A stretch of DNA of 64,000 nucleotides. Origin: an uncultured Verrucomicrobiota bacterium (GTDB lineage: Bacteria; Verrucomicrobiota; Kiritimatiellia; CAIVKH01). The notes beneath the pieces are model-generated. The model had not been told where the DNA came from, did no database searches, and saw only the letters and a program-made list of their open reading frames with translations. The stretch spans positions 1 through 64,000 of the forward strand of contig CALKUH010000028.1 of assembly GCA_937996795.1 (NCBI GenBank). Direction: 5' to 3'. How positions within the stretch are numbered: position 1 is the stretch's first letter; each line of letters begins with the position of its first letter. The position numbers were made by a program, and so were the translations under genes. Below are positions 19,207 through 27,930 of this stretch, in pieces.

Positions 19207-20130
19207 ATGCCGTCCTATGCTGTGACCCGCGAACGGTTGATCAACTCCGCGCCCGAAGCGGTGTTCGACCTGCTCCGCAATTTCCGACGCTGGCCGGAAT
19301 GGTCGCCGTGGCTGGCGTGCGAACCGGATGCCCGGCTGGACTTCGCCGAGGACGGCTCGCGGTACGCGTGGGATGGGCGGATTCTCGGGGCCGGCTCCAT
19401 CACCGTGACCGCGGAAAAACGTCCCGCCCGCCTGGAGCACGACCTCGCATTTATTCGCCCGTTCAAGAGCCGGTCCCGCACCCGTTTCAGCCTGGCGCCG
19501 GAGGGGAATGGCACACAGGTTTCCTGGACCGTCGAAGGCTCGTTGCCAATCTTCCTCTTCTGGCTCAAGCCCATGCTCACCGCGATGCTCGGCATGGATT
19601 TCGAGCGCGGTCTTCGACGACTCGCGGCCGTCTTGGAACAAGGCAGGGTTCCGGCCACGCTGGACGTCATCGGCCTCACGGAGACGCCCGCGACGCGCTA
19701 TGTCGGCATCACCGCCGATTGCGCGATCCGCGATATCGGCGCGTCGATGCAGGAATCGTTCGGCCGCCTCGGCGCCTGGTTCCAACAGGCTGGCGTGCAG
19801 CCGTCCGGCCCCTGGTTCTCGATCTATCACCGGTGGGATGTGGTGCGGGGCCAGGCCCGCTACAGCGCCTGTGTCCCGGTGGCGTCACCGCCCGCTTCGC
19901 TGCCCGACGGCTTCGCATCGGATGAACGACCGCGCCTGCGCACCTACGCCGTGCGGCTCACCGGCCCGTTCGACTTTCTCGCCGACGCGTGGGCCGCCGG
20001 CTTCGGTCGCGCCAAGGCGGGACTTTTTAAGCAGGCAAAGACCCACGCGCCGTTCGAGATTTATGAGATGACACCGGAAACGCATCCCGGCGAACCGCCG
20101 GTCACCGCGGTGCATTTCCCCGCCGCGTAA
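19207..20130 (+). CDS. SRPBCC domain fused to GyrI-like effector-binding domain
   Basis: A 307-residue soluble protein with two ligand-binding modules. Residues 1-145 form an SRPBCC (START-like) domain: the INSAPEAVFDLLRNFRRWPEWSPW opening is typical of polyketide-cyclase/dehydrase-like proteins. Residues about 155-300 form a GyrI/SOUL-like small-molecule domain, starting with TRYVGITADCAIRDIGASMQESF. No DNA-binding domain is present. The substrate is unknown; similar fusions are often annotated as transcription activator effector-binding proteins. An AGGAGA motif precedes the start by seven bases. It is followed by the pyrophosphatase gene, which has its own promoter. Confidence 0.82.
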   Translation: MPSYAVTRERLINSAPEAVFDLLRNFRRWPEWSPWLACEPDARLDFAEDGSRYAWDGRILGAGSITVTAEKRPARLEHDLAFIRPFKSRSRTRFSLAPEGNGTQVSWTVEGSLPIFLFWLKPMLTAMLGMDFERGLRRLAAVLEQGRVPATLDVIGLTETPATRYVGITADCAIRDIGASMQESFGRLGAWFQQAGVQPSGPWFSIYHRWDVVRGQARYSACVPVASPPASLPDGFASDERPRLRTYAVRLTGPFDFLADAWAAGFGRAKAGLFKQAKTHAPFEIYEMTPETHPGEPPVTAVHFPAA

Positions 20131-20171
20131 AGCGACCGGGATTTCGTCATTCGTCATTTCCCCTCTTCTGC

Positions 20172-20177
20172 TATAGT
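20172..20177 (+). promoter_or_regulatory. -10 element for near-leaderless pyrophosphatase transcript
   Basis: TATAGT ends eight bases before the ATG at 20186, so transcription would start one or two bases before the start codon. No Shine-Dalgarno is present in the gap. A short tandem TTCGTCA repeat lies at 20143-20156, where a -35 would sit, but it does not resemble TTGACA. Confidence 0.45.
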
Positions 20178-20185
20178 CCGCGGCC

Positions 20186-21850
20186 ATGAGCGCCCCCATC
20201 TACGTTATCGGCCACAAGAACCCGGACCCGGACGCGATTTGTGCGGCCATCGGGTACGCGTGGTTTCTGCGCCAACACAACGGACTTCCGGCCGAGGCCG
20301 CGTGTTGCGGGGAAATCAACGCGCGCACGCACTATGCGCTCAAGGAGGCGGGCCTGCCGCCGCCGCGGTTGATGATGGATGTGCGGCCGACCATCGGGCA
20401 GATCGCGCGCCGCGAGATCATCAGCGCCACGCCGAACGAATCGCTCTTCACGGTCTACCGGCGCATGCAGCAGCACCATGTACGCGTGATCCCGGTGCTG
20501 GACGCCGGCGGCCGCCTGCACGGGCTCGTTTCGTTTGCGCGGCTCATGGAACTCGTGCTCCCGGAGGACCGGCCCGGCGCGGATTCGCGCGTCGTGGAAA
20601 CCAGCCTGCGCTGCATCGCCGATGTGCTCGGCGGCACGTTCGCCCACGCCGTGGACCTCGACACCACGTCGCCGCTGACGGCGATGGTCGCGGCAATGAG
20701 CGCGAACGGGTTCACGCGCCGCATGAAACAGTTTCCCGCGAACCGCTGCCTCATCGTCACCGGCGACCGGCCTACGGTTCAGTTGCCGGCCATCGAATAT
20801 GGCGTGCGCGCGCTGATCATCACCGGCGGCTACACGATGCCGGAGGAGCTGCTCGAATTCGCGCGCGAACGCGGCGTTTGCGTCCTCTACAGCCCGCACG
20901 ACACGGCCACGACGACGCTGCTGCTGCGCAGCGCGAAGTCCATCGCCCCCGCCGTGCAGACCACCTTCAGCCGAATCCCGGCCACCGCGCGCGTGGAGCA
21001 GGTCGCCCGCGAAGTGCAGCCGCACTCGCAGGACCTGTTCCCGGTCATGGACGATGAGGACCGCCTGATCGGCGTCTTCTCCAAGTCCGACCTCGTCAAC
21101 CCGCCGCGCCCGCGCCTGATCCTTGTGGACCACAACGAATACGGACAGGCGGTCACCGGCGCGGACCAGGCGGAGATCCTCGAAGTCATCGACCACCACC
21201 GCCTCGGCGGCGGCCTCGCCTCGCGCGAGCCGATCCGCTTCATCAACGAGCCGATCGGTTCCACCAGTTCCATCGTCACGAAGTTCATGTACCACCGCCA
21301 GGAGCCGCCGCCGCGCGACATCGGCATCTGTCTCGCGGCCGGCATTATCTCGGACACCCTGCACCTGAAATCGCCCACCACAACCGACACCGACCACCTC
21401 CTGCTCGGCTGGCTCGCCCACCACTGCAAGATCGACATCCCGGCCTTTGCGGAAAAACTCTTCGCCGCCGGTTCCGTGCTCGAACTCTACGCCCCGCCAC
21501 AGGCCGTCCGCATGGACTGCAAGCAATACGAGGAAGGAAGCTGGCAGTTCGCCGTGTCGCAGATCGAGGAGCTGGACCTCGCGCACTTCGCTTCGCGCCG
21601 CGAGGAACTGGAACGCGCCCTCACGGAGCTCGTCGCCGAACGAAACCTGCACTTCGCGACGCTGATGATCACCGACATCACACGCCATTTCAGCCTGCTG
21701 ATGGTGGCGGGCGACGCGCGCGTGAAGGACGCCATCGACTACCCGGAACAGGCCGACGGCCTCTTCCAGATGGAGGGCGTCGTCAGCCGCAAGAAACAAC
21801 TGCTCCCCCACCTGATGCAGGTCCTCGCCCGCATCGGTCCCAGGACGTGA
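20186..21850 (+). CDS. ppaC: Manganese-dependent inorganic pyrophosphatase with CBS-DRTGG insert
   Basis: A 554-residue family II pyrophosphatase that hydrolyses PPi to phosphate. The DHH domain is split. HKNPDPDAI (10-18) supplies the first metal ligands, and VDHNEYGQAV and IDHHRLGG come after the insert, followed by the IISDTLHLKSPTTTDTD motif. The inserted regulatory part (about 65-295) contains a CBS pair flanking a DRTGG-like domain, which in characterised homologues binds adenine nucleotides and diadenosine polyphosphates. The C-terminal DHHA2 domain contains the substrate region ending SRKKQLLPHL. The enzyme is cytosolic and probably nucleotide-regulated. The gene stands alone with a leaderless-type promoter and is convergent with the ABC exporter operon. 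Confidence 0.95.
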   Translation: MSAPIYVIGHKNPDPDAICAAIGYAWFLRQHNGLPAEAACCGEINARTHYALKEAGLPPPRLMMDVRPTIGQIARREIISATPNESLFTVYRRMQQHHVRVIPVLDAGGRLHGLVSFARLMELVLPEDRPGADSRVVETSLRCIADVLGGTFAHAVDLDTTSPLTAMVAAMSANGFTRRMKQFPANRCLIVTGDRPTVQLPAIEYGVRALIITGGYTMPEELLEFARERGVCVLYSPHDTATTTLLLRSAKSIAPAVQTTFSRIPATARVEQVAREVQPHSQDLFPVMDDEDRLIGVFSKSDLVNPPRPRLILVDHNEYGQAVTGADQAEILEVIDHHRLGGGLASREPIRFINEPIGSTSSIVTKFMYHRQEPPPRDIGICLAAGIISDTLHLKSPTTTDTDHLLLGWLAHHCKIDIPAFAEKLFAAGSVLELYAPPQAVRMDCKQYEEGSWQFAVSQIEELDLAHFASRREELERALTELVAERNLHFATLMITDITRHFSLLMVAGDARVKDAIDYPEQADGLFQMEGVVSRKKQLLPHLMQVLARIGPRT

Positions 21851-21865
21851 CGGGATACCGGCCGC

Positions 21866-22810
21866 TCACTCCTTCAGGAAATCGACCTTGGCGCTGAGCT
21901 CGGGCGTCAGGAAACGGTCGGGATCCTTCACCTGCACCTTGATTTGCAGGGTGCCTTTCGAGCGATTCGCCTCGGGCGCGATTTCAGCGACGACCCCTTC
22001 ATACACCTTGTCAGGATAGGCCTCAGGGCTGACGCGGCAGCGCTGGCCGATGGACACCTTCGGCGTGTCCACTTCATTCAGGTCAATCTCCACCTGCAAA
22101 TCGGCGAGGTCCGCCATCGCAAGGAATGCCGTGCTGGGGCCGGTCGAGGAGCTGAAATTGACCGGCGTGACCAGTTCGTTCGGGTTGACCAGTTTTTCCA
22201 GGATGACGCCGCTGATCGGCGCGCGGATCGTGCACCAGTCCAGATAGAGCCGCGCGAGATCAAGCGAGGCGCGGGCGGATTGGAGGCCCGCTTCGGCGGA
22301 GCGCAGCGCCTGGCGGGCATCGTCCAACTCCTGCTCGCTCGAGGTGTCCTTCGTGCGAAGGGTTTCCGCGCGCTTGAAATTGCTGCGCGCGAGCTCCAGC
22401 GCCGCCTCCGCCTGCGCCACGCGCGCCCCGGCCTCCTGCACACGCGCCCGGTACTCGTCGTCCTCCAGCCGCACCAACACGTCATCCTTCTTCACCACAT
22501 CCCCCTTCTTCACGCCGATCCAGGTGACCGTGCCCTGGAAGCGGGGGCTGATCTCGATGCGCTCGCGGGGGATCACATAGCCGCTGACCGTCAGCACCGT
22601 GTCGCCGGGGGCCGCGGCCTGCGCCGGCGGGGCGTTCGTGGCCGGCGCAGCGGCCTGCGCCTCAACCTGCGGGTCGCGCGTCTGGAAAAACGCGAGCGCG
22701 CCGAACAGGAAAAACAGCGCCACCACGACGATCATCACGACGGGCCCGCGCTTGGGCGCGCGCTTCTTGTCCGCGGGGATGGATAATGTTTTCAGCATCT
22801 CGGTATTCAT
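21866..22810 (-). CDS. HlyD/MacA-type periplasmic adaptor
   Basis: A 314-residue membrane fusion protein. It has one N-terminal helix (about 24-45), a barrel-sandwich half starting VLTVSGYVIPRERIEISPRFQGTV, and an alpha-helical hairpin rich in Ala/Glu/Arg (about 115-185). The barrel-sandwich is then closed by LDWCTIRAPISGVI, and a beta-barrel domain follows. It would link the inner-membrane ABC transporter to an outer-membrane channel; no TolC is encoded nearby. A good AGGAG precedes ATG 22810. It is the last gene of the four-gene ABC operon. Confidence 0.9.
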   Translation of the reverse strand: MNTEMLKTLSIPADKKRAPKRGPVVMIVVVALFFLFGALAFFQTRDPQVEAQAAAPATNAPPAQAAAPGDTVLTVSGYVIPRERIEISPRFQGTVTWIGVKKGDVVKKDDVLVRLEDDEYRARVQEAGARVAQAEAALELARSNFKRAETLRTKDTSSEQELDDARQALRSAEAGLQSARASLDLARLYLDWCTIRAPISGVILEKLVNPNELVTPVNFSSSTGPSTAFLAMADLADLQVEIDLNEVDTPKVSIGQRCRVSPEAYPDKVYEGVVAEIAPEANRSKGTLQIKVQVKDPDRFLTPELSAKVDFLKE

Positions 22811-22819
22811 GTTCACTCC

Positions 22820-23983
22820 TCACGTCTTCAAGGCCACCAACACCGGTTTTCTCGCCGCCATGCGCGCGGGCAGCAATCCGCCCAACACGCCCATCACCAG
22901 CGCGAACATCATGCCCTTGCCCAGCAAATCGGGCGTGATGCGAAACTCAAAGGCGACCTCCGAAAAACTTGTCCAACTGAACGTGCCCGTGGCCACGCCA
23001 TTCAGGGGCAGCGACATGAGGCAGCCGATCACCCCGCCGAGCCCCGCGAGCAGCACGGATTCGAGCAGGAAGGAGAGATAGATCGAACGACGCTTGAAAC
23101 CCAGCACGCGCAGCGTGCCGATCTCGCGCGTGCGTGCGCCGACCGCGGCATACATGGTGTTCATAGCCGAGAACGCCGCGCCGATGCTCATGATCGTCGC
23201 GAGGAAACCGCCCATGAACTGGATCGGGCCCGCCGTCTTGGTCTGGTCCTTGTAGTAGTCGGTTTCCTTCAGCACCCGCGCGCTCAACGTGCGGTCGGAT
23301 TCAATGCGCCGCACGAGCGCGGCCGACGCCGCGTCGTCGACGGGACGGATCAGCGCCGAGCCATAGAAATTGCGGTTGAATGCATCGCGCACCTCGTCGG
23401 CGTCCGCCCAGATTTCCGATTCGTACGCGCTCTTCCCGGCTTCGAAAATGCCGACCACCGTCCACTCCGCCTTGCCCGCGCGGAAGGACTGGCCGATGAG
23501 GCAGTTCGCGAAGCGGTTGGCGACGCGCCGGCTGACGACGCACTCGCGCCGCCCGCTCTGGAACATGCGTCCCTCCGACAGGACGATGTTCGGGCGGACG
23601 GCGAGGCCCATCTCGCCCATGCCGCGCACGATGACATTCGCGCCGCCCTGTGCATCGAGCCGGTTCAGGTAAATCAGCACAATGATCTCCGGCGAAAAAT
23701 ACGGGCGGTCCTGCGCGTCGCGCGCAATGCCGGGCAGGTACTTCATCCGGATCATTTCCTCGCGCATGATCTGGCTGCTCGATTCCGCCGTCGAGCCGCG
23801 CCGCATCACCAGCAGGTTGCGCGGGTCGCCGGTCTGCACGTAGGTCGACTTGAGCCCGCGCGCCAGCGCCATCACCATGACAAACACCGACACGACCAGC
23901 GCGACGCCCAGCACGGTGGCGATGGTCGTGCGCCAGCGCACCCGGATGTTGCGGAGGTTGTAGGTGACGGGGATGGAGGGCAT
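22820..23983 (-). CDS. ABC transporter permease, FtsX/MacB type
   Basis: A 387-residue permease. It has one N-terminal helix after the conserved NLRNIRVRWRTTIATVLGVALV, a large periplasmic MacB-like domain (about 45-265), and three C-terminal helices with the family motif ARTREIGTLRVLGFKRRSI. It overlaps the stop of the preceding permease by one base. Together the two permeases form a heterodimer energised by the ATPase gene upstream in the operon. The substrate is unknown; related systems export lipids, lipoproteins or antimicrobials. Confidence 0.9.
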   Translation of the reverse strand: MPSIPVTYNLRNIRVRWRTTIATVLGVALVVSVFVMVMALARGLKSTYVQTGDPRNLLVMRRGSTAESSSQIMREEMIRMKYLPGIARDAQDRPYFSPEIIVLIYLNRLDAQGGANVIVRGMGEMGLAVRPNIVLSEGRMFQSGRRECVVSRRVANRFANCLIGQSFRAGKAEWTVVGIFEAGKSAYESEIWADADEVRDAFNRNFYGSALIRPVDDAASAALVRRIESDRTLSARVLKETDYYKDQTKTAGPIQFMGGFLATIMSIGAAFSAMNTMYAAVGARTREIGTLRVLGFKRRSIYLSFLLESVLLAGLGGVIGCLMSLPLNGVATGTFSWTSFSEVAFEFRITPDLLGKGMMFALVMGVLGGLLPARMAARKPVLVALKT

Positions 23984-25121
23984 TAATCCGTCTCCTTTAA
24001 TCCCGTCACCACGGACATCCGGATGCTCGCCCAGGCGGGCGCGATGCAGCTAATCGCGCCGAGCAGGCCCGCCAGTAGCAGGCCGGAGGCGAGAATGTGG
24101 GGCGTGACATCGAATTTGATGAAGAAGCCCTGCGTGGCCTTGTACACATCGATGTTACTGAACAAGGCCCACGCTCCGACACAGCCCAGCAACCCGCCGG
24201 CCATCGCGAGGCCAAAGGATTCCGCAAGGATCAAGCTGAACACCTGGCGGCCGTTGAAGCCGATGGCCTTCAGCACGGCGAGTTCCCGCATGCGCTCGCG
24301 GATCGCCATGCTCATCGTGCTCGCGGTGACCAGCACCATCGTGAAGACGATGACGGTGGAGATGGAACCGATGAGCATCTTGATGTTGCCGAACATGGAG
24401 ACGAACCCGAGTTGGAAGGCGCGCTCCGTCTCCGTCTTCGTCTCCGCGTCGGAATTGCGGAACGAGGCGTCAATCGCATCGATCACCGGCTGCACCGCCG
24501 CCTCGTCGCGCACGCGCAGCCAGAAGGTGCCGGTGACGCCGAGGTCGTTCATCAGCTCATTAAAATAGTCGTGGTGGAAAAACAGGTTGGTCTCGTCGAT
24601 GCCCTCGCGGTAGACGCCGCGGATGACCAGTTCGGGATTGCAGTCCCAGATCGTGCCGCGAAGGGTGATGCGGTCGCCGATCTTCCACCCGAACCGCTCC
24701 ATCGTCTTGATCCCCACGATGCACGCGGTGCGCTCCTTGATAAACGCGTCGAGTTCCAGCGGGTCAACCTTCGCCTCCGTGAAGATGCGGAAGATCTTCT
24801 CCGGCTCGACGGCGAACTGCGGGAAGAAATTCTTTTCATCCTGGTAGATGCCACCGAACCAGGTGAACTTCGAGACAACCTCGACGCCGGGCACCTGTTG
24901 GATGCGGTATTGGTATTTCTCCGGCAAGACATTCGCGAGCGAGACGCGATGGCGGGTGATCAGGCGCAGGGCGGAGTCGGAGGTCGATGGCGGCTGCGTC
25001 AGCTCGCGCAGGGCCGTTTGCAGCGTGGTGAACAGAAACAGGCTGAGGCTCACACTGAGGATCGTCAGCGTCAGGCGCCGCTTGTTGCGCAGCGCGTTGC
25101 GGAGGATGAAGCCCGCGATCG

Positions 25122-25125
<4 letters not shown>
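23983..25125 (-). CDS. ABC transporter permease, FtsX/MacB type
   Basis: A 380-residue second permease of the same topology: an N-terminal helix, a periplasmic domain (about 45-255) and three C-terminal helices with REMRELAVLKAIG-like coupling residues (RERMRELAVLKAIGFNGRQV). The C-terminus keeps the family signature PAWASIRMSVVTGLKETD. It overlaps the ATPase gene by four bases. Sequence similarity to the other permease in this operon is low, which suggests an obligate heterodimer rather than a recent duplication. Confidence 0.9.
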
Positions 25126-25814
<689 letters not shown>

Positions 25815-25920
25815 GGCCGTGGAGCGTAGCGAAAACCTGGTCAAATTCCGATGATCTTCCCTTTTCGCCCGCAGCGCCAATTACTTACGCGAACAGGGCG
25901 CACAGAATCCTTCTCAAATT

Positions 25921-25937
25921 GTTAGGATTCGGTTAGG
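25921..25937 (+). promoter_or_regulatory. GTTAGG direct repeat upstream of phosphate genes
   Basis: GTTAGG at 25921-25926 is repeated at 25932-25937 with an 11-bp period, about 26 nt before the DUF47 start. Two tandem half-sites one helical turn apart are the usual target layout of OmpR/PhoB-family regulators. The hexamer itself is not a known Pho box, so this is an inference from geometry and gene context. Confidence 0.35.
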
Positions 25938-25962
25938 GTCGCGCTTTCATCAGGAGCCCCTC

Positions 25963-26634
25963 ATGCGAAATTTGAGCAACTTGTTCGGTGAATCGCCCTT
26001 CCCCCATCTGGTTGAGCACGTCCGCAAGATCCACCAGTGCGTCAAGCTGATCCGCCCCATCGCGGACGCCATCATCGCCGGGGATACGGAGCGCCTGCGC
26101 GCCCTGCAAGATGACATGTCGCGGACGGAATACGAGGCCGATCTCCTCAAGGACAGCATCCGCCAGAACCTGCCCAAGCGCTTTTACCTGCCGGTCAATC
26201 GCGACGACATCCTCGGGTTCGTACGGCAGCTCGACCGCATGGCGGATGACGCCGAGGATTTTGCCGTGGTGTCCACGTTCCGGAAACTGGAATTGCAGGG
26301 CGAGTTGCGCGGCGAATTCCTGGCGCTCGTGGACAAGGTGGTCGAGGTGAGCGAAACGCTCCTGGATGTGGCGGAGGACCTGGCCCAGCTCCAGCAGGAA
26401 TCGTTTGAGGGACCCGACGCGGAACGCGTCCTCACGAAGATCCAGCAGGTCTGTCACATGGAGTGGGAATCCGACAAGCTCAGCCGCCGCTGCGCGCGCC
26501 GGTACTATTCCGCGGCGGACATGGATGCGGTCACGATCATCCTCCTTGAGAAACTCTGCAAGGCGCTGACTGGCATTGCGGACCACGCCGAGAACGTCGG
26601 CAAGAACCTTCGCCTGATGATCATCCGCCGCTGA
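25963..26634 (+). CDS. DUF47 (PhoU-like) regulator of Pit transporter
   Basis: A 223-residue all-helical protein of the DUF47/TIGR00153 family, a PhoU-like fold often encoded next to PiT phosphate transporters and thought to modulate them. Seen here are the opening SNLFGESPFPHLVEHVRKIHQCVKLI, and the acidic metal-binding-like stretches SRTEYEADLLKDSIR and HMEWESDKLSRR. AGGAG precedes the ATG by six bases. The PiT gene starts 16 nt downstream. Confidence 0.92.
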   Translation: MRNLSNLFGESPFPHLVEHVRKIHQCVKLIRPIADAIIAGDTERLRALQDDMSRTEYEADLLKDSIRQNLPKRFYLPVNRDDILGFVRQLDRMADDAEDFAVVSTFRKLELQGELRGEFLALVDKVVEVSETLLDVAEDLAQLQQESFEGPDAERVLTKIQQVCHMEWESDKLSRRCARRYYSAADMDAVTIILLEKLCKALTGIADHAENVGKNLRLMIIRR

Positions 26635-26650
26635 CGGGAACGCTTCTTCC

Positions 26651-27913
26651 ATGATGGAGCATCTCCTTCTGATCCTCGCGCTGGCCGCCGGGTTCTACAT
26701 GGCGTGGAACATCGGCGCCAACGACGTGGCGAACGCGTTCGGCACCTCGGTGGGGTCCGGCGTCATCACCTTCAAACAAGCCCTGGTACTGGCGGCCATT
26801 TTCGAGTTTTCGGGCGCCCTGCTGGTCGGGTCCCAGGTGGCCGACACCATCAAGGGCAACATCGTCCAGCCCGCGGCGTTTGCGGGACAGCCGGAGGTCT
26901 TTGCGATTGGGATGCTCGCCTCGCTGCTCGCGGCCGGCATCTGGCTGAACATCGCCACCTACCTCGGCCAGCCGGTGTCGACAACGCACTCCATCATCGG
27001 CGCCGTCCTCGGCTTCGGCCTGGTCGCGACGCAATCGCTGGACAGCGTGCAGTGGCACAAGATGGGCCGCATCGCCGCGAGCTGGTTCATCTCGCCCATC
27101 GTGGGCGGCGTACTGGCGTGCCTGATCTATTTCGCGATCCGCAAGTTTGTCATGCGCCACGCCAACCCGGCCCAACGCGCCACGCGCACGCTGCCGTTCG
27201 CTTGGGCGGCCGTCCTCTTTGTCATGAGCTTCTCCGCCCTGTCGGAACTGCTGCCGCGCACATTGTCCTCCGCCGCCGCCAAATCCAACGCGCACGCCCT
27301 CGCGCTCCCCGCTTCGCTGCTGCTGGCCGGCGTGGCCTGGGCCGTCGCCCGCCGCCTCGTGCGCGCCCATCAGAACGACCCGTCGGAAAGCCTGGAGTCG
27401 CAATACAAGCTGGTGGAATTCCGCTTCGGCCGTCTCCAGATCCTGACCGCCTGTTTCATGGCGTTCGCGCACGGCGCCAACGATGTGGCGAACGCCATCG
27501 GCCCGATCGCGGGCATCCTGCAGGCGCTGCAGGGGTCCATCGCCGCCAAGACCGTGGTGCCCCTGTGGGTGCTGGCCTTCGGCGGTGTCGGGATTGTCAT
27601 CGGACTGGGCACGTATGGCTACAAGGTCATGGCCGCCGTCGGCAGCAAGATCACGGAGGTCACCCCGACGCGCGGATTCTCCGCCGAGTTCGGGACCGCG
27701 ACCACCGTGCTGATCAGTTCCATGCTCGGGCTGCCCATCTCCACCACCTTCGTCCTCGTGGGTTCCGTCATGGGCATCGGCATCGCGCGCGGCTTCGGCG
27801 CCATCGACCTCGCCGTCGTGAAACGCATCTTCCTGTCCTGGCTGATCACGATCCCGTGTTCCGCCGCGATTTGTTCCCTGCTGTTCGGCATCCTGCGCGC
27901 GGTGCTGCTGTAG
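26651..27913 (+). CDS. pit: Inorganic phosphate transporter, PiT family
   Basis: A 420-residue permease with about eleven hydrophobic segments. Both halves of the inverted repeat carry the PiT signature: GANDVANAFGTSVGSG near residue 22, and GANDVANAIGPIAGIL near 276. These motifs bind phosphate and cation. It is presumably a low-affinity metal-phosphate or sodium/proton symporter. ATG codons at 26651 and 26654 are both possible. It lies between DUF47 and a sensor kinase in the same direction. Confidence 0.95.
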   Translation: MMEHLLLILALAAGFYMAWNIGANDVANAFGTSVGSGVITFKQALVLAAIFEFSGALLVGSQVADTIKGNIVQPAAFAGQPEVFAIGMLASLLAAGIWLNIATYLGQPVSTTHSIIGAVLGFGLVATQSLDSVQWHKMGRIAASWFISPIVGGVLACLIYFAIRKFVMRHANPAQRATRTLPFAWAAVLFVMSFSALSELLPRTLSSAAAKSNAHALALPASLLLAGVAWAVARRLVRAHQNDPSESLESQYKLVEFRFGRLQILTACFMAFAHGANDVANAIGPIAGILQALQGSIAAKTVVPLWVLAFGGVGIVIGLGTYGYKVMAAVGSKITEVTPTRGFSAEFGTATTVLISSMLGLPISTTFVLVGSVMGIGIARGFGAIDLAVVKRIFLSWLITIPCSAAICSLLFGILRAVLL

Positions 27914-27930
27914 GGCGCCCGATCACGCAC

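Noticed and set aside
26704..27930. Upstream in-frame extension of the PhoR-like kinase across the PiT gene
   Set aside because: The extension is an Arg/Gly-rich shadow of PiT; the kinase begins with a normal membrane helix at 27931.
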